In this document: in pieces, positions 59,428 to 64,000 of the stretch
How positions within the stretch are numbered: position 1 is the stretch's first letter
Layout: the number at the start of each line of letters is the position of its first letter
NCBI GenBank assembly: GCA_910587955.1
Contig: CAJUNN010000003.1
Location: 72,587-136,586 of the forward strand
Direction of reading: 5' to 3'
Origin: an uncultured Lachnospiraceae bacterium
GTDB taxonomy: Bacteria; Bacillota; Clostridia; Lachnospirales; Lachnospiraceae
DNA length: 64,000 nucleotides
Made by a program: the position numbers and the translations under genes
The notes under the pieces: model-generated
Database searches by the model: none
Seen by the model: the letters and a program-made list of their open reading frames with translations, nothing else
Told to the model about the DNA's origin: nothing

Positions 59428-59760
59428 CTACAAATTCTCCAAAATATCCCGGAGCTGCCCGATAAGCTGCTCCCGGTCGGGGTTTTCCGTCTCCTTAAGG
59501 GACGCCTCCATGCGCTCTACCTTTTCCTTAACTGCCAGAAACCGTTCCACCAAGTGAAGCTTGGACTCATATTCCCCGAGAATACGGCTGCAGCGCTTGA
59601 TCAGATCGTGAACGCCCTGGCGGCTGATTCCCTGTTCCGACGCCACCTCACTGAAGGAATAGTCATTGAGAACCACATCTTCATAAATCTGCTTCTGATG
59701 CTCGGTCAGAAGCTCTCCGTAGAAATCATAGAGCAATGTCTGTTCCAGAATTTTTTCCAT
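59428..59760 (-). CDS. ylxM: YlxM-type DNA-binding protein (SRP-associated)
   Basis: 110 residues from the ATG at 59760 (AGGTGAG four bases upstream). Sigma-like helix-turn-helix (YSFSEVASEQGISRQGVHDLIKRC) followed by a coiled-coil-like helix (about 80-110). It is always next to ffh in Firmicutes and has been linked to SRP function. An in-frame start 48 bases upstream would cover the promoter and is rejected. Confidence 0.93.
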   Translation of the reverse strand: MEKILEQTLLYDFYGELLTEHQKQIYEDVVLNDYSFSEVASEQGISRQGVHDLIKRCSRILGEYESKLHLVERFLAVKEKVERMEASLKETENPDREQLIGQLRDILENL

Positions 59761-59779
59761 GTTGCTCACCTGCTTGCTT

Positions 59780-59824
59780 ATTATATACACAAACAAGTGC
59801 AGTGTCAAGTGTTTTTTCTTGACA
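59780..59824 (-). promoter_or_regulatory. consensus promoter of ylxM-ffh operon within an inverted repeat
   Basis: On the minus strand TTGACA (59803-59808), exactly 17 bases, TATAAT (59780-59785): perfect consensus. The -35 is also one arm of an inverted repeat, TGTCAAG (59803-59809) and CTTGACA (59818-59824). Confidence 0.85.
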
Positions 59825-59857
59825 TTCCTAAATCAGGATCCTTTCTCAAAACCAGAT

Positions 59858-60832
59858 TCACACCAGATACTCCTCCGCAAAGCGGACGGCCGCCGCCCCG
59901 TCCGCCACGGCGGTCACGATCTGCCGCAGAGCTTTGGTCCGCACATCGCCGGCCGCAAACACGCCGGGCAGGCTGGTCCTTGTAGTCTCATCCGCCTCCA
60001 CATAACCAGACGGGTCAAGGGACAGCTGCCCTTTTACAAGCTCCGTGGCCGGTTTTCTGCCTACACTGACAAAAATGCCGTCGCAGGAAATCTCCCGCTC
60101 CTCTCCGGTAAGCACATGCTTCACCCGGATCCCCTCTGCCCGGTCCCCGTGCAGGATTCCGGTTACAACCTGGTTCCAGCAAAATTCCACATTTGAAGTC
60201 TTCAGCAGGGGATCCCGGTAAATTTTCTCCGCCCGCAAAGTATCCCTGCGGTGGACCAGGATTACCTTTTCGCAAACACGGGACAAGAGCAATGCGTCTG
60301 CCGCCGCTGTATTTCCCCCTCCGATTACCGCTGCCGTTCTGCCTTTATAAAACATGCCGTCGCAGGCGGCGCAGTAGTGGATTCCCTTTCCCACCAGTTC
60401 CTTCTCTCCCTCCACGCCCAGCTCTTTTGGACTGGCGCCTGCAGCCAGAACTACCGTCCTTGCGCAGTATATCCCGTCACGGGCTGTCACCTGTTTGATT
60501 TCCCCCGCAAGCGCCACGGACAGCACTTCCGTAAAACGGCTTGCCGCTCCGAACCGCTGGGCCCCCTTGCGCATTTTTTCACCCAGGGTAAAACCGTCAA
60601 TCCCTTCCTCAAAACCGGGGTAATTGTCAATCTGCCCGGTAAGGGCCATCTGGCCTCCAGCCGAAAGTTTTTCCAAAACCACCGTGTCCAGCCCCGCCCG
60701 GACTGCGTAGAGAGCCGCCGTATACCCGGCAGGGCCGCCCCCGATGACAATCATATCGTAAATATGGCCCTTTGCACCAGCTACTTCTGCCCTGTCCTCT
60801 GTAAAAAAATTCTTATCCTCATTCAAAGTCAT
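59858..60832 (-). CDS. trxB: thioredoxin reductase (NADPH)-like flavoprotein
   Basis: 324 residues. FAD-binding IVIGGGPAGYTAALYAVRAG, redox-active CAAC at 154-157 (CAACDG), NADPH-binding VIGGGNTAAADALLLS and the terminal GVFAAGDVR. The 26-residue extension before the FAD motif is longer than usual; the start ATG has AAGGAG twelve bases away, so a later start (Met27) cannot be excluded. It reduces thioredoxin or a similar disulfide partner. Single gene between the ffh operon and the receiver-alarmone synthetase gene. Confidence 0.92.
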   Translation of the reverse strand: MTLNEDKNFFTEDRAEVAGAKGHIYDMIVIGGGPAGYTAALYAVRAGLDTVVLEKLSAGGQMALTGQIDNYPGFEEGIDGFTLGEKMRKGAQRFGAASRFTEVLSVALAGEIKQVTARDGIYCARTVVLAAGASPKELGVEGEKELVGKGIHYCAACDGMFYKGRTAAVIGGGNTAAADALLLSRVCEKVILVHRRDTLRAEKIYRDPLLKTSNVEFCWNQVVTGILHGDRAEGIRVKHVLTGEEREISCDGIFVSVGRKPATELVKGQLSLDPSGYVEADETTRTSLPGVFAAGDVRTKALRQIVTAVADGAAAVRFAEEYLV

Positions 60833-60944
60833 TTCCGTTTACTGCTCCTTTTTTATTCTTGGAATACTCAAATCCATGCTTCTAGTATCCGCAGTTTTCT
60901 TCCCGGCAAACCTGCCAAACGCATGATTTCAATCCGGCTGACTG

Positions 60945-60993
60945 CAAAAAAGGATGCCGCAGAACCAGCCAAACGCTGTATTCCGCGGCATCC
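60945..60993 (-). terminator. terminator of the receiver-alarmone synthetase gene
   Basis: GGATGCCGC (60952-60960) and GCGGCATCC (60985-60993) form a perfect nine-base stem; on the minus strand TTTTTT follows. It lies 22 bases after the gene's stop. Confidence 0.85.
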
Positions 60994-61015
60994 CTGTGCC
61001 GTCCCGTTTCTATGT

Positions 61016-62086
61016 CTATGCCTTCGCGCTGTCTATCTTATTGCGTATCTCCTGCATCTGATAGTCCAGTGCCTCAATGGAATCTGCACAAGCCTTCAAA
61101 AGCCGTACGATTTCCTCCGTATTATCTATATCCTTTTTATATTTCAGCTTGTGATCCACACTGGCCCAGAAATCCATGGCAATGGTGCGGAACTGTACTT
61201 CCGCGTTCATGTATTTTTTCTCATTGGAGAGAAAAATCGGCACGCTTAAGATCAGGTGAAGGCTCCGGTAGCCGTTGGACTTGGGATTCTTAATATAATC
61301 CTTACTTCTCAAAAGAATGATATCGTCCTGCTGAATTAAAAGCTCTGCCAAACGGTAAATATCATCGGGAAAGGAACAGATCACACGGAGGCCCGCCACA
61401 TCCCGCAGATGCTCCCGGATGCTCTCCACCGTTACCGGATACCCTTTCCGCTCCAGCTTCTCATAGATACTCTTCGGCGTTTTCAGCCTGCTCTTAATAG
61501 ATTCAAAGGGATTCCGGTTGTACTCCTGGGAAAACTCTGCGTTCAGCACCTTCAGCCTGGTCTCTACCTCCATAATCGCTGCCTGGTACTCCAGCATCAA
61601 ACGCTCAAAAGCCTTTTCCGCTTTCAGCTTCTCCTCCTGGACCTGAATGATGTGGTCCTGCTTCTTAAGAGCCTCCGCCTGTTTCTCCACCGTCTGTTCC
61701 AGACGGTTCCTGTGGGAAAAAAGCCCCATGGCTTTGCGTACCCGGCTTCTGATCACCGTGCGCTCAAACGGCTTATGGATAAAATCAGAAACCCCCAGCT
61801 CCAGGCATCTGCTCTCCGCCTCCGCCGTATCCTCACTGGTGATTACCAGCACGGGAATCTTCCGGATTAAGCCTCTCCTGCGTATATCCTGAATCACCTG
61901 AAAGCCGTCCATTCCGGGCATATGCAGATCCAAAAGGACGGCTGCAATCTCCTTCCATTCCCTCTGCAGTTTCGCCAGAGCCTCCCCTCCGTCTTCCGCC
62001 AGTTCCACCTGGTAGTCGCTTTTGAGCATCTCATACAGCAGATCCCGGTTGATTGCCGCATCGTCCACCACCAGTATCTTTTGCAT
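61016..62086 (-). CDS. receiver domain fused to a RelQ/YjbM-like (p)ppGpp synthetase
   Basis: 356 residues. Residues 1-120: receiver domain with Asp8/Asp9, phospho-acceptor Asp53 (AVLLDLHMPGMDG) and Lys105 (IHKPF). Residues about 125-178: predicted coiled coil (EQTVEKQAEALKKQ...VQEEKLKAEKAFER). Residues about 160-356: small alarmone synthetase: RLKTPKSIYEKLERKG, IREHLRDVAGLRVICSF with catalytic-type Asp229, KDYIKNPKSNGYRSLHLIL, and EVQFRTIAMDFWASVDHKLKYK in parts (Glu296). No HD hydrolase domain. It would couple phosphorylation or another signal to pppGpp synthesis; activity is inferred from motifs. Own promoter and terminator. Confidence 0.88.
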   Translation of the reverse strand: MQKILVVDDAAINRDLLYEMLKSDYQVELAEDGGEALAKLQREWKEIAAVLLDLHMPGMDGFQVIQDIRRRGLIRKIPVLVITSEDTAEAESRCLELGVSDFIHKPFERTVIRSRVRKAMGLFSHRNRLEQTVEKQAEALKKQDHIIQVQEEKLKAEKAFERLMLEYQAAIMEVETRLKVLNAEFSQEYNRNPFESIKSRLKTPKSIYEKLERKGYPVTVESIREHLRDVAGLRVICSFPDDIYRLAELLIQQDDIILLRSKDYIKNPKSNGYRSLHLILSVPIFLSNEKKYMNAEVQFRTIAMDFWASVDHKLKYKKDIDNTEEIVRLLKACADSIEALDYQMQEIRNKIDSAKA

Positions 62087-62118
62087 TGTAATACACCCCT
62101 TTTGTACTCTCTGCTCTT

Positions 62119-62147
62119 TTTATATCACTTTTCAGGGCGTTTGACAA
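62119..62147 (-). promoter_or_regulatory. promoter of the receiver-alarmone synthetase gene
   Basis: On the minus strand TTGTCA (62142-62147), 17 bases, TATAAA (62119-62124), about 30 bases before the ATG. Confidence 0.75.
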
Positions 62148-62192
62148 GGGCAGACAAGGCATTTTCCCGGGACTTTTCCTCCTTTTCTTCCA

Positions 62193-62221
62193 TTGACTTT
62201 TATAATTACACTTGCTATAAT
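62193..62221 (+). promoter_or_regulatory. promoter of the MerR gene
   Basis: TTGACT (62193-62198), 17 bases, TATAAT (62216-62221). The leader of about 80 bases is AT-rich. Confidence 0.8.
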
Positions 62222-62305
62222 TTATTTAAGTTCCTAAAATATCTTAAAGTTAATTTAAAATCAATATATAATTTCAAAATATTGAACCATTTGCGAGGTG
62301 CAAAC

Positions 62306-62764
62306 ATGCTTTATACGGTAGGTGAAATGGCAAAAGTCCTGGGGATTCCCGCTTCCACCCTGCGCTATTACGACAAGGAGAAACTGCTCCCCTGCGTGGA
62401 GCGCTCCAAGGGCGGAATCCGCATGTTTACAGATAAGGATTTTGAGTGGCTGAAAGTAATCGAATGCCTGAAAAAATCCGGCCTGTCCATCAAAGAAATC
62501 CGGGCCTTTACGGAAATGATCGGCAGAGGGGACGCCTCTCTTCCGGAACGGCTTGCCCTGTTCCGCTCACGCAGAGACTCGGTCCGGAAACAGCTGGAAG
62601 AAATGCAGGAGATGCTGGCCCTTCTGGAATTTAAATGCTGGTACTATGAGGAAGCCTTAAAAGACGGCACAGAAAGCCGGGTGCAAAACCTTTCCGCCGA
62701 GGAGATCCCCAAGCCCCACCGGACGGTGAAGCAGAACATGAACCTTTTGCATTTCGAAAAATAA
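62306..62764 (+). CDS. MerR-family transcriptional regulator
   Basis: 152 residues from the ATG at 62306, with GAGGTG six bases upstream. Winged helix (YTVGEMAKVLGIPASTLRYYDKEKLLP and GIRMFTDKDFEWLKVIECLKKSGLSIKEIRAF in parts) and a C-terminal coiled-coil dimer helix (about 85-125). No metal-binding cysteine pair is present, so it is probably an organic-ligand or redox-independent type. Target unknown; it converges on the ABC permease gene. Confidence 0.92.
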   Translation: MLYTVGEMAKVLGIPASTLRYYDKEKLLPCVERSKGGIRMFTDKDFEWLKVIECLKKSGLSIKEIRAFTEMIGRGDASLPERLALFRSRRDSVRKQLEEMQEMLALLEFKCWYYEEALKDGTESRVQNLSAEEIPKPHRTVKQNMNLLHFEK

Positions 62765-62810
62765 CCCCTCCGCCAGATACTCCTTTGTCTGGCGAAGGGG
62801 TTTTTCTTTT
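62763..62810. terminator. bidirectional terminator after MerR and the ABC permease
   Basis: AACCCCT (62763-62769) with CGCCAGA pairs with TCTGGCG and AGGGGTT (62796-62802), followed by T-runs. It lies within the convergent space between the two genes. Confidence 0.85.
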
Positions 62811-62813
62811 CTT

Positions 62814-64000
62814 CTACAAACTCAAATCATTTCCGCCGTTCAGCTTATTAAACAGCAGCAAAGATACTACCGTCAGAATAGTCAGGATGGTGGACAGTGC
62901 GGCCGCCGTCCCGTAGTTTCCGCGGATAACCTCTGTATAGATGGCAATGGTCAGGGTCTTCGTGCGTCCTGTGTACAGGATGATAGCCGTAGACAATTCG
63001 CTGATCATGGTCACCCAGCTTAAAATGGCGCCGGACACAATTCCCGCCCGCATCATGGGAACGGTAATGCGGAAGAATGCCTTCATCTTCGTCGCTCCCA
63101 GAGAGATGGCAGCCTCCTCAATACTCATAGGAATCTGCTGCAGGATGGCCACCGAAGACCGGATGGTGTAGGGCAGCCTCCTTATCACCAGGGCCACTAC
63201 CATAATCAGCATGGTTCCGCTGATAAGAAGAGGCGGCTTGTTAAAGCCTATGAGAAGGGCAATTCCCAATACGGTTCCCGGCACGATATAAGGAATCATA
63301 GACAGGATATCCGTCACATTGGTCAGGGCGTTCCTTCTGCGGACTACCAGATAAGCAATCAGAATAGCCAGCAGAATAATCACCACCAAAGCCAGAACGG
63401 GAATGATAATGGTATTCTGGATACTCTTTCCCAGTTTCCCAAAGGCTGTAGCATAGCTCTGCATGGAATAGCCGTCTACGAAAATCTTTCCCTCCGTATT
63501 CTTAAAGGAGGTATAAATAATGTAGCACTGGGGCAGAACGGCAACTCCGATTACCAGGTAGGAGAAGAGATGCACCAGCCACCGGGTAGCTCCCTTAGCC
63601 TCCCGTTCCTCCATGGGATGAAGGGCGTTCAAAGAGAAGGACTTCCGGTTGGATATGTACTTCTGCACCAAAAATACCACCGTGGTAATGACAATGGCAA
63701 TCACTGCGATCGCCGCCGCAAAGCCGTCGTTTCCGCCTACCTCGTTGATAAATTCATTGTAAAGCACCACCGGGAAGGTCCGGTATCCCTCACCAATCAG
63801 CATAGGCGTTCCGAAATCCGCAAAGGATCTCATAAACACCAGAAGACCTGCTGCCAGAAGGGTAGGCATAATCAGCGGAATAACGACCTTCAGAAAGCAT
63901 TTCACGCCGGAGCAGCCCAGGTTTCCCGCCGCCTCAATAAGGGAATTGTCAATATTTTTCAGAGCTCCCCTTGCGTAAAGGAATACCAGGGGAAACAGCT
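62814..64000 (-). CDS. ABC transporter permease of the FbpB double-domain type (partial, 5' end outside)
   Basis: At least 395 residues; the frame stays open to the last base of the window, so a GTG/ATG inside it is not the true start. Two EAA coupling loops are present (IEAAGNLGCSGVKCFLKVVIPL and EEAAISLGATKMKAFFRITVPM), meaning two fused permease halves as in FbpB/AfuB iron(III) or related (thiamine, phosphonate) importers. Ten or so membrane segments remain. Its binding protein and ATPase should lie beyond the window. Confidence 0.88.
   Translation of the reverse strand, partial: LFPLVFLYARGALKNIDNSLIEAAGNLGCSGVKCFLKVVIPLIMPTLLAAGLLVFMRSFADFGTPMLIGEGYRTFPVVLYNEFINEVGGNDGFAAAIAVIAIVITTVVFLVQKYISNRKSFSLNALHPMEEREAKGATRWLVHLFSYLVIGVAVLPQCYIIYTSFKNTEGKIFVDGYSMQSYATAFGKLGKSIQNTIIIPVLALVVIILLAILIAYLVVRRRNALTNVTDILSMIPYIVPGTVLGIALLIGFNKPPLLISGTMLIMVVALVIRRLPYTIRSSVAILQQIPMSIEEAAISLGATKMKAFFRITVPMMRAGIVSGAILSWVTMISELSTAIILYTGRTKTLTIAIYTEVIRGNYGTAAALSTILTILTVVSLLLFNKLNGGNDLSL

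Noticed and set aside
1..64000. tRNA, rRNA, CRISPR array, insertion sequence or prophage
   Set aside because: None could be recognised: no cloverleaf-like sequence with a T-loop, no regular short repeat-spacer pattern, no transposase, integrase or phage structural gene.

Overview
The window is bacterial chromosome, moderately GC-rich, with short intergenic gaps, many ATGA-type overlaps, strong AGGAGG ribosome binding sites and TTGACA/TATAAT promoters. Gene content (cooS-cooF CO dehydrogenase, a corrinoid-activator ATPase family protein, GH36/GH13 sugar operon, ylxM-ffh-rpsP-khpA-rimM-trmD order, OPT transporter with a PqqD-like partner) points to an anaerobic gut Firmicute of the Lachnospiraceae, possibly Blautia or a relative. 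This is inference from gene content; no rRNA or tRNA gene is present. Most genes lie on the minus strand. No transposase, integrase, prophage or CRISPR array was seen.

Layout. 1-5.8 kb: tail of a membrane protein, PqqD-like protein and OPT transporter, HAD phosphatase, rnhA, mscL, NCS2 purine permease. 5.9-9.7 kb: CO dehydrogenase operon cooS-cooF-FAD/NAD oxidoreductase. 9.8-13 kb: leuCD and a divergent LysR regulator. 13-16 kb: a c-di-GMP unit (receiver-GGDEF, PilZ protein, membrane lipase). 16-19.3 kb: ASKHA corrinoid activator-like protein and ilvN-ilvC. 19.4-22.4 kb: aromatic-amino-acid-type ABC importer. 22.4-29.5 kb: DUF512 radical SAM protein-der-plsY-gpsA followed by a twice-repeated two-gene module of unknown envelope proteins. 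29.6-37.6 kb: prs, metallophosphoesterase, a ParB-like/BMP fusion, TRIC channel, fructosamine kinase, two-component system. 37.6-48.1 kb: alpha-galactoside operon (AraC regulator, binding protein, two permeases, alpha-galactosidase, MsmK/UgpC ATPase, amylosucrase-type GH13). 48.1-59.8 kb: translation and secretion genes (pgeF, yraN, rnhB, two lepB, rbgA, rplS, trmD, rimM, khpA, rpsP, ffh, ylxM), interrupted between trmD and rplS by a solute-binding protein and a chemoreceptor. 59.9-64 kb: trxB, a receiver-(p)ppGpp synthetase fusion, MerR regulator, and a truncated double-domain ABC permease.

Most notable: (i) a response-regulator receiver fused to a RelQ-like alarmone synthetase; (ii) TrmD carrying a C-terminal HAD-like domain that has lost its catalytic acids; (iii) a ParB-like/BMP fusion without a signal peptide; (iv) a family of about 102-bp structured intergenic elements bounded by AGTTCCG direct repeats, with paired stem changes between copies; (v) a duplicated pair of unknown membrane-anchored proteins.
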